Source: Ceratobasidium sp. AG-K (lineage: Eukaryota; Basidiomycota; Agaricomycetes; Cantharellales; Ceratobasidiaceae). Taken from it: 64,000 nt of DNA. The DNA is taken from assembly GCA_037039685.1 (NCBI GenBank), contig JAWNGF010000002.1, forward strand, positions 310,001-374,000, given 5' to 3'. Position numbers and translations under genes: made by a program. Below, piece by piece: positions 33,834 to 45,044 of the stretch (positions are counted from its first letter, which is position 1; every line of letters starts with the position of its first letter). The notes beneath the pieces were generated by a model. That model saw only the letters and a program-made list of their open reading frames with translations. It searched no databases and was not told the DNA's origin.

Positions 33834-35349
33834 ACTGGCCGATCGGCGATCGGGGGGCGAAGAGCCCGCTTTGGAGCAACCCGTTAGGACTCTGCATATG
33901 CTTCGAATTAAAACCATGTTGACACATTTCATTACTCCGAGTGACTTATAGATACCCGGCATGTGAATCCGCTGTATTTATTGTAACGGTTTCGAGTTGT
34001 TTTATAAGCGTCTTGCACCCTAATTGTCATGAGCTTAATAATTGAAGCGCCCTGATTGCCACTGACCTGGTGCGTAGACGAGAGGTGGGACTAATGCCAA
34101 TTGGTTGGCTCTTGGGTCTCGAATCAGGACGTTACATCAATGCGGGGCAACATGTCAGTTCCGTCGCGTCATAAACATCTAATTAGACCTCAAAAGTGCC
34201 TTAATCCGCCAACCGCGAACCCTAGTGGAGCTTATGCCTGACCAACTTGATTAGTCATCTAATCTTAGCCTCGTGCACCTTGTCTCGCCCACGACTTTCA
34301 ACCTACCACTGTTGGCGCCTAACTTCGGGCCTTGCTCACTACGCTATACTATCTATTAGTGGTTTCGAATGCACTCTCAGAGGCTTCTTTCTTCGAGTGT
34401 GCATCGTGTTTACCTGTGGGCCCTCGTGTGCGGCGAGGCAATCAATCAACTTGACCTATGAAGACTGTGTGAGATTCAGAGACGTTAGTTAGATTGGCAT
34501 ATGCGGGGTGTGAGGCTAGTCGTAGGCCTCGTCTCTGCCTCACCGTAGTAGTCGTTCTCCTTGCGATCGGAGTGGTGTGGAAAATACCAATCCTCGTCTA
34601 TCCTTGTTTGCCTGCAACCGGCTAGGTACCTGACTTATGATGGTCTGTGTGGTCATCGGGATGCAAATGGAGCGTATGCAGTGTGCTTTGTTGATAAGAT
34701 CACAAGAGCCCCAAGCTTCGGTACCGGTCGCGATGTCACGAGCGAAGTACCGATCGATCATCGAAGTGACCTCGCCACTATCCAGGGACAGTCCACATCC
34801 GGCATTATGAATCCAATAACCCCGGCAATCACCCGAGCCTACGGTGGCCCCTATTTCAGTCACTCCATCCTGACGCAAGACATGGCTAAGGATACAGTTA
34901 GCTGAAGGGCTTGGCGTTATCCAAGATTATTGTCGGAGGTTCAGCATGTAGTTTCCACTTTTAGTGCCCGGTGCTCCTGTCCCAGGAATTCGCGAAATGC
35001 TCATTAACTTGTATACGAGTAATGTAAGGCCCTCGCACTTCGGTCCGAGACGCTAAATTGAACCCACAACAGGGTGTGTTTTACCACCAATTTACGAGCC
35101 TGAATTCACGTAGTGCATGATCACAAGCGAATAGTCCCGCCGATCGCTTTCAAGAAACCCCTCGTTGGCAAGCCAGGCGACAGACAAACTATCCTGAGTA
35201 ATGTGGGGCCTCATCAGCCCAATTTTCAATTGTACAGGCGGTCTCCTTCGCATGTTTGGCTACGTTCTGTGCGAGAATGCATATATTCATGCAGACAATG
35301 TGTACTAGTCACGTTAGAGCGTCGACCTGCGGAAAATACGGAGGTTACC
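33834..35349. other. Intergenic B7 to repeat region
   Basis: The plus ORF 34561-34905 (114 codons) is unrecognised; its P-I-D-H-R-S segment resembles one at 48.79 kb. Otherwise nothing supportable. Confidence 0.35.
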
Positions 35350-35457
35350 TGCGGTTCATTGGCAAAACCCGCAGGTTACGTATGCATTTGATCTTACCTC
35401 CACGAACGCTCAGTCCAGAATCCGCAGGTAACCTGAGGGTTTAGCCAGTGAACCGCA
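35350..35457. repeat. Inverted-repeat element with CCGCAGGTTAC-type arms
   Basis: The 30-nt arms at 35350-35379 (TGCGGTTCATTGGCAAAACC...) and 35428-35457 are inverted copies with few mismatches. A related single arm lies at 46307-46335. Fold-back, MITE-like structure; no coding content. Confidence 0.6.
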
Positions 35458-36211
35458 TATAACATGCGGGTTTCATCTGTGGAAAAACCCCAGGTTTGGG
35501 CTCCACGGTGAGTACCGTTGCTCCTCCGTGTATGCGTATCATTACCTAGGTTTAATTCACGAGTTGTGGTATCTAGGAGATGGTTGTGCGTTCTCGTCAG
35601 GTCTCATTTCAGGTGCAGTGCAGTTGGTGCGATGCGTGGGGGTTGGCCGCTTGGCGTTTAGAGTCTGAGCTTGTACAACGTTCATGTAACTTACATGCTT
35701 GAGAAGTGCGTCATCCAGAAACGCGTCATCCAGCGAGATCACGATTCGTGAGATGGGATGTGATATCTCGGTGAACGACCTCAACGCCAAATTATCCATG
35801 GACGAACCTCGCAGAGAGCCACGACTGTCACACACTAAGACGACGCCAGTTCTGTCACACCACAGTTTTGATTTGTGTTTATTTTTGTCCTGTGGACTGG
35901 TGTTCGGCAATCGTGGGAAGGCCCAATAGAGACAACCTTGAATCTTGGGTGAAATGTCATATATGAATTCATTAACAACATAAGTACTCAACCTTGTGAG
36001 TTGTAATACCCAGACCACCGTCGCCTCCAATGAATGCGCAAGGAAATGTTGTCAAAATAATCCTCATCTTGGTGACATGCCTGCGAGCCCGAATTAGAAC
36101 AAGTCATGCTATGACATTCCCACCACTTTAATTGTACTATAATTTTCATTTTGCATGGATGGAGTTGTAATAGAACGAGGGGATTCATCCACAATGGTCT
36201 TGGGGTCTACC

Positions 36212-36304
36212 GTGCTCAGCAAAAACCGCACGTGCTAGTAAGGGCTTGTTTGCGTAAACGAGCCCTCACGAGCCTCAATTAGCACTGCGGTTTGCGCTGA
36301 GTGC
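36212..36304. mobile_element. 93-bp fold-back MITE
   Basis: The ends GTGCTCAGCAAAAACCGCAC (36212-36231) and TGCGGTTTGCGCTGAGTGC (36286-36304) are inverted copies, and the centre AGGGCTTGTTTGCG...AGCCCT is itself a hairpin. The end sequence shares AGCAAAAACC with the 44.7 kb element. Confidence 0.55.
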
Positions 36305-36549
36305 TGCTCGCAAGTGTGAACAACCCTGCTGACATAATGTTGACGTAACGTGGCTCACTGATCATATGGTGCTTGATCGCCCACGACGTTATTCACGCAC
36401 ATTGTCTCGTTTTCGGCGCGCGTCCCACCAACGTGGACCTCCTCCCTTCGTTCGCAGTCAGTGCGTCCAACAAAAGCTCATGTACGACAAGATATAGGTG
36501 GAAAACACCGTGCGCTTGTTTGTCCCGATCTGCGTCTCAAGGTTGCAAC

Positions 36550-36600
36550 CTGCCCATCCAACTGTCGAGCATATCCGTTCCCGGCCAATAAAAGGCTTTA
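36550..36600 (+). promoter_or_regulatory. Upstream block of B8
   Basis: CTGCCCATCCAACTGTCGAG to GGCCAATAAAAGGC resembles the blocks upstream of B7 and of the 61.5 kb relic. CAATAAAAGG may act as the TATA element. Confidence 0.4.
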
Positions 36601-36821
36601 CGTGAACCGATGGGGAACATGGAGTCTCCCTTGCTCCTCGTTGCTCAGGTCGGAACCAACCCTAGTCTTGCCCAATTAATCGATCAGTAAAACGACCGTC
36701 TTCTCTAGCTCTGCTGACGTATTACAGAGCTACAGACCTTGATTCAGTGAGTACAGATACTCGTGCGAGTTAGGAATATGTTGGATGGATAATAACCAGG
36801 GAGCCATTCAGGCACCGTAAC

Positions 36822-37672
36822 TTGACGTCCATTCCGGCCAACGTTCACCTGTGGAACTCAACCTCTCCAAACGTGGGGTTGCATCTCCGAGCCCCTGGCA
36901 CTCCCCTTCCGACGCATCATTCCCATTTCTCAAGTCCAAATGACCAGTTCATTGGATCGTCTCAACTATTCCAGCAGGCAAGGATAGTCGTTTTGTCCGC
37001 CATGGAACAACGAGAGGTGAGAAGACTAAGAGTAAGACGCGCCTCCGAGACTTGCTTAGCAAGTCTTTGTTACGTGTTTTCTTCTCAGTACTGTTACTAA
37101 CTCTAGAATTCACTGGCAGCGCCAACGGTTGAGTTTCCCATGGACAACCTGTACTGTGGTGGAAGGCAATAATGGAGACCTACGACGACGCGCGGAAGCC
37201 CTCGAGTCGCTTCCCCCAAGATCTTCGTCACATGGGCCGACACTCTCAAATCCGTTATCGACAAAGGGGACGGGGACCACTCGTATGGTCAACTCTACCC
37301 AGCCAACCCACTACCCCGCAATGGTCATCGTGTCAGCGAAACGAGAACGCGAGGCGGAGAGAATAAGAGGTGGTTGCGCTTATTGTTGTGTAAGTCACCA
37401 TCGGTTTTCTGCGACACCCGCAACTCACCAAATGGGCGCTTTGAAAGGGGGGATTTACCCTCACCGATCGCCAGAACAAGATTCCGGGTATTATACTCGA
37501 CACCACGAGGTCAAAAGCCCCATCACAGTCGAATTCCTCGGAGCAGTTTGAGAAACGAACTGGCCCGCCAGAAGCTCTGGCGCCTGGAGGGAGATCGCGG
37601 GCAAGGACACAGTCTCAAGCAAAGTCAGCACGATCTCAGACACCAGCTCGAGCTCCTACCAACCCAACTTAG
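36822..37672 (+). CDS. Family B paralog B8, with a GC-AG intron and a damaged C-terminus
   Basis: Model join(<36822..37058,37120..37389,37448..37672). Exon 1 is open from 36822 but its first ATG is at 37002. It has S-S-Q-L-F-Q-Q-A-R-I-V-V, M-E-Q-R-E-V-R-R-L, E-T-C-L and then GCAAGT, a GC donor where relatives have GT. Exon 2: R-Q-R-L-S-F-P-W-T-T-C, N-S-T-Q-P-T-H-Y-P-A-M-V-I, R-E-A-E-R-I-R-G-G-C-A-Y-C-C, GTAAGT. Exon 3: G-G-F-T-L-T, I-P-G-I-I-L-D-T-T, R-S-R-A-R-T-Q-S-Q, then TAG at 37670. R-S-R/T-Q-S-type sequence continues in another frame to about 37840, so the tail was probably longer before a frameshift. May be a recent pseudogene. Confidence 0.6.
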
Positions 37673-38560
37673 TACCAACAGGCTCACGATCTCAACCAAA
37701 ATCCCAAGCGATAACGAGAGAGTATGTTATGGTTTTGCAGCAGCCACACCATCGTTCAACACCATTGAGAGCTCCGTTTCGGGTAACCAACCCCCACCCA
37801 CGAACGCAATCGAAAGCACCAACACCACATCGAGGGCGTGACCTCTGGCGATGCCCCTGGGTTCGGCGCGGAAGAAGCTACCGTTGCACTCGTTACATCT
37901 AATTATTCCTGCGTTTCCATCCAACTTACAGAACCGGGTTTTCCCTCGATATGAAGGTAGCTGATTGTGCGTTCGAAAGTAGAAACGTTTCTCTTACGCG
38001 CACTTGAAGCGGGCTTGTTGTGGTTCTAGGTATGGCTCTCACTAATATTGATACGTTCCGCCACTCGGACCGAATGCATGTGCCTGGTATGTTGGCCCAT
38101 TGTATTGATGGAGGACACTGTGCAGTATCTTATGAGTTTTTGGTACTTCGATTCTCACGTTTCCCCCATCGAACAAAGTCTTTGTTGCCTCTGTCTCTTC
38201 GCGTAGATGTGATGTAGTAGCTAAGGAATGTATCCCCTTATTCATAAAGGAGGCGAAAATGTGAGCCGTGTTTTGTCGTTACACTCTAACGAAGCATCAC
38301 AGTTGTCTCACTCTATGTCAGGTGCGGGGCATCACGTGAAATAATCTTTGTTACATATATGGGTACTAGCGACTTATTTATGTAAGGGGTTCACGAACCA
38401 ACGCACGACTTTTGCTTTCAGGACCTCATGGCTCCCTTTTTCCGACAAACCCCCTACCGCTCCCTTCGCAGTACAAAGTCTCCAACGGACAAGATTATAC
38501 CATCCCCTTCACCAGGCTGTTCCAGCCAGCGCACGACACCGAGATGACCACTCGGCCCTC
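37673..38560. other. Former B8 tail and B9 upstream region
   Basis: 37673-37840 carries out-of-frame family B exon 3 sequence (S-R-S-Q-P-K-S-Q, R-T-Q-S-K-A-P). Beyond that no gene. Near 38515 a L-F-Q-P-A-H stretch in another frame resembles the exon 1 motif L-F-Q-Q-A-R of B7, indicating a frame change ahead of B9. Confidence 0.45.
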
Positions 38561-39450
38561 ATGGAACAACACGAGGTAGAAGGGTCAGCAGAAGGGCACG
38601 CCTCTAGGTCATGGCTTGTGAGATTTCTTTACGCTTCTTCAGCCTTGATACTCTTGTTGACTGGGGGATACGTTGTTAGCACAGGCGGTTTGGCTTACAA
38701 TGGCCAACCTGCACTGGAGTTGATGGCTCTGAACGATTGTCGATTTTTTCGGAAACGGAATGCTCACAAAGTGGCAACGATGGAACGGAATTATCGTTGT
38801 CAGGACCAATGTCACGAATATTGACGTGGCCAAGTCAACCGACAACATGGACAACGCAAGCGACCCAGTTGAACGATAACGTCAACTCGATTCAGCCGAC
38901 ACACCACCCCGCAATGATCGTCAAGGAAATGGAGCCGCAGCACGAGCCAATGAGGATCAGAGGAGGAGGCTGCTGTGGTGGTGGTGGCGACGTGAGTCGC
39001 TACCAGCGGTCTTGTGGTGATCTATACGTCGCTAACCTGAATTTACAGAAAGGACGCGTAGTTCCAGAAATGTCCGGACACCAGCAAGGCCCAGGCCTTC
39101 CGCTTCCTACTGAGAGACCAGCAGTCCCGCCGCCACCATTGGTTGAATCGAAGCAATCGGGAGAAAAATCGCGGTCGATAAAGTCGGAAGCGGTGCCGCA
39201 TCGATCAAGAGCTGGATCACAGGCGTCTCATAGGACAAACCCGGCAGAAGCGCGGTCCCGGCGGGGATCAGAAGTGACGATGAGGGAAGGGGCAGCGGTG
39301 TCCAGGCAAGGATCTCAGCGAGGACCGCGATCGAGAACACCATCGCAGGCACAAGAGCCGCGGTCGAGGACGCATTCGCAAACAGGAAGATCGAGAACTA
39401 CGTCTCAAGCTCTGCCTCCTGTCCCACCAATTCCACGTCGCGTCGCGTAG
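38561..39450 (+). CDS. Family B paralog B9, three exons
   Basis: Model join(38561..38617,38680..38991,39049..39450), about 256 aa. Exon 1 from ATG: M-E-Q-H-E-V-E-G-S, S-R-S-W-L, GTGAGA. Exon 2: H-R-R-F-G-L-Q-W-P-T-C-T-G, N-S-I-Q-P-T-H-H-P-A-M-I-V, E-P-M-R-I-R-G-G-G-C-C-G-G-G-G-D, GTGAGT. Exon 3: K-G-R-V-V-P, G-P-G-L-P-L-P-T-E-R-P, then R-S-R-A-G-S-Q, R-S-R-R-G-S-E, R-S-R-T-P-S-Q, R-S-R-T-H-S-Q, R-S-R-T-T-S-Q, P-P-V-P-P-I-P-R. The second intron (57 nt) has no stop and keeps frame, so its retention would still give a protein. Introns are phase 0. Same subtype as B11 (G-P-G-L-P-L-P). Confidence 0.75.
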
Positions 39451-40180
39451 GATGGTCGATATGATACTCTCCCTCCATCCTCCATCTTACTTCTGTATTC
39501 GAAACGAATGGTACGAGCACCAAACCCGGTCAATATCCAGTGCCTCTCGATGGTATAGAACTGAGGCTATCAATGCATACGCGTGGAATTCTATCCAAGT
39601 AGGACGCTGTTATCCTATATTTAAATCAGTCGTATGTAATTAAGCGAGATTGCATTTGCTCATCAGGTACCGCCTTTGTTGGCTCTCAAATTTTAAATTA
39701 TTCTTTTATTTTTCTGCGGTTCAGTGTCCATAACAACTGCCAATCTATTCGATCTCCTGAAGTGAACGGATTTTGGGCGCTAGCGGTGAGATATGAGGTT
39801 GCAACCCACCTTGACGCTGGCGCTGCTTATAATAACTGCGCACGAGTCCTTTTTGTATAACTCAAGATACCGGTCGCCACATGTACACGAAACATCCATC
39901 ACCAAAATTTCATCCGGTAACGAATATACCGGATCGAGACGTCACAATTGTGCACCGAACGTCACAGTTCTAATTCGGTACCGACGAACGGGCGGCTTCC
40001 TGAGCCAAGGAATCGTGCTGCTTGCGATAATTGCAACCTCGCCCGCACCTATAGATCCGAGAAGAAGGTAGGTTTGAGCGTGTTCGACTGTACCACATGT
40101 ATCATTCCCGCGACCCCTATGGTTCTCCTCATACGTCGCATTGCAGGCCTCGTGCCCGACACGCGACTGCCTCCCGGAGA
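39451..40180. other. Intergenic B9-A8
   Basis: The plus ORF 39793-40071 has a hydrophobic N-terminus but no paralog here and is not called. No repeat recognised. Confidence 0.4.
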
Positions 40181-40202
40181 TTAGCGCCGCATCGCGGTAG
40201 AT
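40181..40202 (+). promoter_or_regulatory. Family A upstream element (block 1), copy A8
   Basis: TTAGCGCCGCATCGCGGTAG after GACTGCCTCCCGGAGA, 137 nt before the A8 ATG. The downstream TACCC block is not recognisable in this copy. Confidence 0.5.
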
Positions 40203-40338
40203 TATACTCAGCTAGCGAGACCTTGCAGGAGGTTGTATCGTCCTCTCCTTTTCCCCCAGAACGTTTATGGCCAGTGAGATGTTTGCAGATTTATTCTAGT
40301 CGAAAGCTCATATGATTTGTATTATCCAGTGATAAGCC

Positions 40339-41228
40339 ATGTCCCTTGAACATCGCCTCAAACCGGTGTTTCCCCCAGGCTTCGACAGCGTACCTCCGAG
40401 CTCAGAATCCAAGTCTACCTCACAGCACCACACCCACTCGACAGAACAGTTATCTATTGCGCTCATAGATAACTACAGTCCTATAACCCCTTCCGAGTCC
40501 GTTATTGTACGGTCCGCCTGGTACGGAAAGCAGACTGAGACGCCCAGGCACGAGTTTATTCTCATTCAAATTGAAGATTATCGAAACGAAGACAACTACG
40601 GGGGAGGGCTCATAAACTACTTGGTACTTGATCGTAATGTCCACAACAAATCGGTCAAAGCGGGGAGGTCGATCGGATATTCTCGAACATCAGTCCAAGG
40701 AGGTCAAGCAATCGACTCTTTCAAAGTCTCGTATGATGGCGACGTAGAACGATTGCTGGAAGATTGCCAACTCAATCCCCATCGATTGGTCGAACAGCTT
40801 CAGTTTCCTTCCGACAAGCCGCTACTCCTATACGAGCTTGTCACGTTAGCGAACTTCGTTTCTAGCGAGTATCCAAGGTACCATGCCATCAACTCGAGTT
40901 GCTACTTTTTCGCAGGGTTAATCTGGGATAGTTTATACGGACTATATCCCGCGGCCACTCTTGTTAAGTCCTTGGAGAAGGAGAAGGGAAAACATGGCTG
41001 GTTCCGTTATATAGTGGATAAGTCGCAAGTGGAAGATACCTGTAAACAGGCCTCAAAAAAGATATCAGAGTCCAAGGCCAGGATTGAAGGCAAAAAATCA
41101 GTGAGTTTAGCTGGATGATCGGGACGTCAATGGGTGGGCTAATGCATATAACGTGAAAGGACTTGGAATTTTGGATCCAGGCACTTCTCAATGAGAGAGG
41201 AACTGGGAGGGGAGCTTCTACCCGGTGA
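40339..41228 (+). CDS. Family A paralog A8
   Basis: Model join(40339..41100,41160..41228), 276 aa. Landmarks: V-F-P-P-G-F-D, H-S-T-E-Q-L-S-I-A-L-I-D, S-A-W-Y-G-K-Q-T, H71 in R-H-E-F-I-L-I-Q-I-E-D, L-I-N-Y-L-V-L-D-R, Q-G-G-Q-A-I-D-S-F-K-V-S-Y-D-G-D, L-Y-E-L-V-T-L-A, C188 in S-S-C-Y-F-F-A-G-L-I-W-D. The GTGAGT donor follows K-K-S. Exon 2 begins D-L-E-F-W-I-Q-A-L-L-N-E-R, matching the L-E-x-L-I helix of other tails, and ends T-R before TGA. Unspliced reading stops five codons after the donor. Closest relative A7. Confidence 0.8.
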
Positions 41229-43285
41229 TTGCTTGCGCATTTACTTACATGTCTCCCTCCTACAAACACAACCGAACATTTCTGATCCGATGCATGACCT
41301 TTCTTTCTCGTGGGATTGCTGGATTTTCCTGTACTAGCTAGTGGTTTGCGTTTGGTTCCCTATAACCCGATCTCATTCGTCATCGCCTCTCCTGATATTG
41401 CCGCTTTCATTGAGGAAATATATTGAAATGATAGTATAAAAATAACGGTTGAAACCTTCCAGCAACTGTCTTGCAATCATGCTGAAGGGCGCCCAAATGT
41501 ACAAGTAGAGCTGGTCTCCTTTTGGCTTGCCGCTGGGTTTCGCTTGGTTAAACCCAACTTAAACAAGGAGCCTTGGAGAATGTCGCCAGGAGGGTGTCGA
41601 GGGGGGGGGGGGGGGAGGAACGAGGCCGCCCGGAGCCCCAGCGCGCACCCGCGCCCTCTAGGACTTACTCGGCGAACCTCGGACCCAGACTACCGAGACT
41701 GGACTAGACTGCACAGCGACTTGGACAGCTATACATGCCTGCATGCACAGCCCATGTAAACTATGCATGCACGAGTGCATAGCTGCCTAGCTCGACGTAG
41801 CTCGTCGCTCGCTGCGCCTGACCCCGCCGCATAGCCGCCCAAGTCACGTGACAATACTTTTTTAATTTACGTAGACCCAACGATCGGAAGAAAAAGTAAG
41901 AAAACAAAAGGTCCACACAAAGGCAGCTCAGGCACGGTCAAAAGAGAAATCCCGCGAGGGGTAGTGAGAATCCCGGCAACGAGAGAGAAAAACACAGACC
42001 AAGCACCAGAAGAACAATATTAAGAAAGCTCAAACGCCGATGAGTCTTTGAGGAAGCTGGCCAGAGCCAAAAGGCCGGAACGTGTACTAAATAATCTGGC
42101 AACTTCGGGTGGGTTAGAGACTGGACGCAAGTATCCCCTGACCTCGTCGTGTAAGGGGCACACGTAACAACACTTACACCCAACCTCCATGGCTCGACCC
42201 GGGGCTCGACATTTGTTTTGCTCAAATGCCTTGTGACTGTTCTTGCGCCCTCTTGCCAGACATTTCTGCCTAACCTGTCGTCGTTTTCGCCTTGGAAGTT
42301 TGTCGGATCCATCGTGTGCGCCAATAGCAGTGTGCTGCCTATATTCACTTCCACCTCCCCTTACGTTCCCGAACCAGCTGATTTCCTGGTACGGCCAAAC
42401 TACAATGGTAGATAACGTAGCAAGTGATTGTGGTGATTTATGGATACTATAAAACTTCGAATTTAACTCCCTTGGGCACAGGCATGAACACCATGTCGTT
42501 GTGCGAGGCTACAGTACCTGGAGCAGGAACCACACAGCGGAAACCGTGAAATAGCGAGCTTGCGGTTCGGGCACTAAACCTAACTAAATTTGCACTGCGC
42601 ACGCACGACCGAAATCACCACTGAACAGGTCCGAACTAGATTCCTCCCTCGTTGTAGTGTGATATAGCCATGCCCCTTGGGATTTTTATATGTGCTTCTC
42701 ATGCTTACCGCTCAACTAATTCACGTCAGCCTCTTGAATATCTCTACTTGACGTACCTTGTTATTGTGGCGACCTATATGCTAATAATGATAATCTGGAT
42801 ACCAATGTTGATATCTTCCTCGCAACCCTCTTCGTATGAAGGCAAAAAATGGTGCCCGCTTGGACAACTTTTATCTCTTCTCTTGCTTTTTCCATTCTGT
42901 GGGAACCCTTCACGTCAGCAATGAGCCTGTTTCGTGAAAGTGCTTAGACTGGAGCAACTCAATACCCTGGAGTCTGGGTGGAATCGTGATTGTATTTCTC
43001 GGCGCCGGATGGGCGATTAAAGAAGCTGAGTTCACCCGTGGCAGAGTTTGTGCGGAGTCGAGTGAAAAAACATCTGCAGGCGGTGTTTTGATGAAAAGCT
43101 TTGGCCTCGCGGCATAGTCGAGGTGTCGGCGTGACGCTAGGACATTATCCTGTCTTACCCAACCTGGGTCGTTCATTTCCAGGACGCTATTGCGATACTC
43201 CCCCGCTGTTCCCTCATTTCGAGGTTCCCGCAGTCCAAGTTTGCCCGACCTCTTCTCCCCTTCTCAACAAACAATCCAGAAATAA
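41229..43285. other. Intergenic A8-B10; G-run and palindromes
   Basis: A 15-G run at 41601-41615 within a GC-rich block; TGCATGC-rich palindromic sequence at 41735-41800; a perfect GTCACGTGAC palindrome near 41844-41853. The minus-strand ORF 41938-42354 (138 codons, hydrophobic end) and plus ORF 42670-42924 are not convincing. No family gene. Confidence 0.4.
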
Positions 43286-44232
43286 ATGAGCTCGTCTGCG
43301 CACCTTGCACAAAGGCAGATGGAAAGTCCAAGGCCAAAACAGGTGGGCTTTCCTTGTCATCGTTTCTCCTTCCCGCAAAGCCGCTGAGGCGAGAACTAAT
43401 TGATAGGACGGCTGCTCAATTGTACCCTGGCCGACCTCCACTAAAATAGAGAGCAGCCAGGAAAAACAATTGACCCTTAATCCAGAGCCTAGGGATCCAA
43501 CGAACTGCAAAGGAGGGAACGAGATGCAGGAGACAAGACCACCGTCGCCGGCACGGTCAAGTTCGCGGCCGACGGAGACTACTCGAGTCCAATCAAGCCA
43601 AAATGAACTTATCTCGACTCAACCAATTAATCGCCCTAAGATGACCCTTCAGACAACGGAACTAAAGCCCCAGTCCAGGGAACCGAAACTATTCCGCTTT
43701 CGGTGTTGTGTAGGTTGTTTCTGGTTCTCCTTCAGTGCCTTGAACCGACAGCTACGATCAATAGTTTTGGTGTACGACAAGCCCCCATCAGGAAGGTTCG
43801 GGTATTCCACACCCTACGGAGAGATCGGAAATCCCAAAGCCTCCGACTATCCTTCCAGAACCGGAGAAAATGGATGAGCTGCCGCAGGAAGCGCAACAGG
43901 TCCCAGAAGAGTGCCCTCGGTCAAGAAAATTATCTGAAGCAGTGACAATAAGGTCAAGAGCAGGATCCCAGGCATCCCATGTGTCCCTCCCGGGGTTGGA
44001 ACCACGATCTCGAAAGGGATCCCAAGTGAAAGCGAAGGAGGGCGTATCAGGATCAGGACAGCCACGATCGAGAACGACATCCCAGGCTGAATCACGGTCC
44101 AGAAGGCCATCGCACACTGGCGAGCAGCCGCCATCGCTGCTACTGCAAGTACATAGATCGCTATCGAGGGCAGGCTCCCAGGTACCGCCAGAAGTACCTC
44201 CAGTTCCAACCATTCCGCCAGGTTTGGTGTAG
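43286..44232 (+). CDS. Family B paralog B10, three exons
   Basis: Model join(43286..43342,43407..43709,43765..44232), about 275 aa. Exon 1 (19 codons): M-S-S-S-A-H-L-A-Q-R-Q-M-E-S, like B5, donor GTGGGC. Exon 2: D-G-C-S-I-V-P-W-P-T-S-T (Cys replaced by Ser), S-T-Q-P-I-N-R-P-K-M-T-L, and the end has become F-R-F-R-C-C in place of R-I-R-G-G-C-C. The donor GTAGGT is phase 0. Exon 3: E-G-S-G-I-P-H-P, then R-S-R-A-G-S-Q, R-S-R-K-G-S-Q, R-S-R-T-T-S-Q, R-S-R-R-P-S-H, L-S-R-A-G-S-Q, ending V-P-P-V-P-T-I-P-P-G-L-V. A diverged exon 2 but a well-kept R-S-R array. Confidence 0.75.
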
Positions 44233-44719
44233 AAGTGAAAGCACCAATCCATCAGACATACTTTCCATAGACTCGAGGTCATCCTACATGGATTTTTCAT
44301 TGATACCCATCAGATTCTAATACTCTATGAATGCAGCTGTATCACACGCGAATCTGTATAGTATATTTAATCATGGATCTCTCGATAGTGTACGTATGGT
44401 ATACTTGCTTCTTTGGTTGCCATACAGCACTCTAGGGACAGCAATGTCACACGCTGGCGACAATCGTCTCTGGTTGGCAACGCCCTCGATGCCTGATGCT
44501 AGACTAGCAGCAAAGCAGCCAATCGTAGGTTCATGAGCTCAGACAATCTTAAAAATACCATGCGTCTTAGTCGGCTTAGTGCAAGCTGTATAGTACATCA
44601 GAAAACGGCGGCAGGCTAATCCGTGCTAATCCGCCCAATATTAGCGGGGACATGACAAAAAAGGCTAACAGAAGCAATGGCATAATTGAGTAGGACCCTT
44701 ATTAGTTGAGTTTGCCATG
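44233..44719. other. Intergenic before the repeat-rich stretch
   Basis: Nothing recognisable apart from a short ORF at 44327-44536. Confidence 0.4.
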
Positions 44720-44966
44720 CATCAGCAAAAACCCGCTGGGATATGGAGTGATTTGGAGTGATTTCAGAAAGAGACTATGCTTACAGTGGTTTGGAGCACA
44801 TTTAAGCCATTTCAATTCCGCCAATTCGGATTTCAGGGTCTTTGGAGTAGCTGAAATCTGAGCCCCGGAATTTGGAGTGCTCCAAAGCGCTTCAAATCAC
44901 TCAAAGCATAGTCTACTTCCCATATTACTTACAAGCACTCCGAATCCTGGCGGGTTTTTGCTGATG
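44720..44966. mobile_element. 247-bp fold-back MITE
   Basis: Perfect 17-bp terminal inverted repeats CATCAGCAAAAACCCGC (44720-44736) and its complement (44950-44966). Internal segments are also inverted (AGACTATGCTT versus AAGCATAGTCT; TTTGGAGCAC versus GTGCTCCAAA), so most of the element can fold on itself. No ORF. A clear target duplication is not visible. Confidence 0.75.
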
Positions 44967-45044
44967 TGGGTCAGCTAATCTCAGATTGTTTTAGACTGAA
45001 TTAGTTCTCCACTTTTGCCGATGTATCCTGGCCGATTTCCACGA

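Noticed and set aside
39793..40071. Small secreted protein candidate
   Set aside because: Hydrophobic start only, no cleavage-site context I trust, and it overlaps the region leading to the A8 promoter.
41601..41615. G-run as a telomere or structured regulatory element
   Set aside because: A single 15-G run without repeat units; probably a simple tract or sequencing-prone region.
41938..42354. Minus-strand ORF with a hydrophobic C-terminus as a membrane protein
   Set aside because: No supporting homolog or splice context; the hydrophobic end comes from purine-rich (A/G) DNA on the plus strand.
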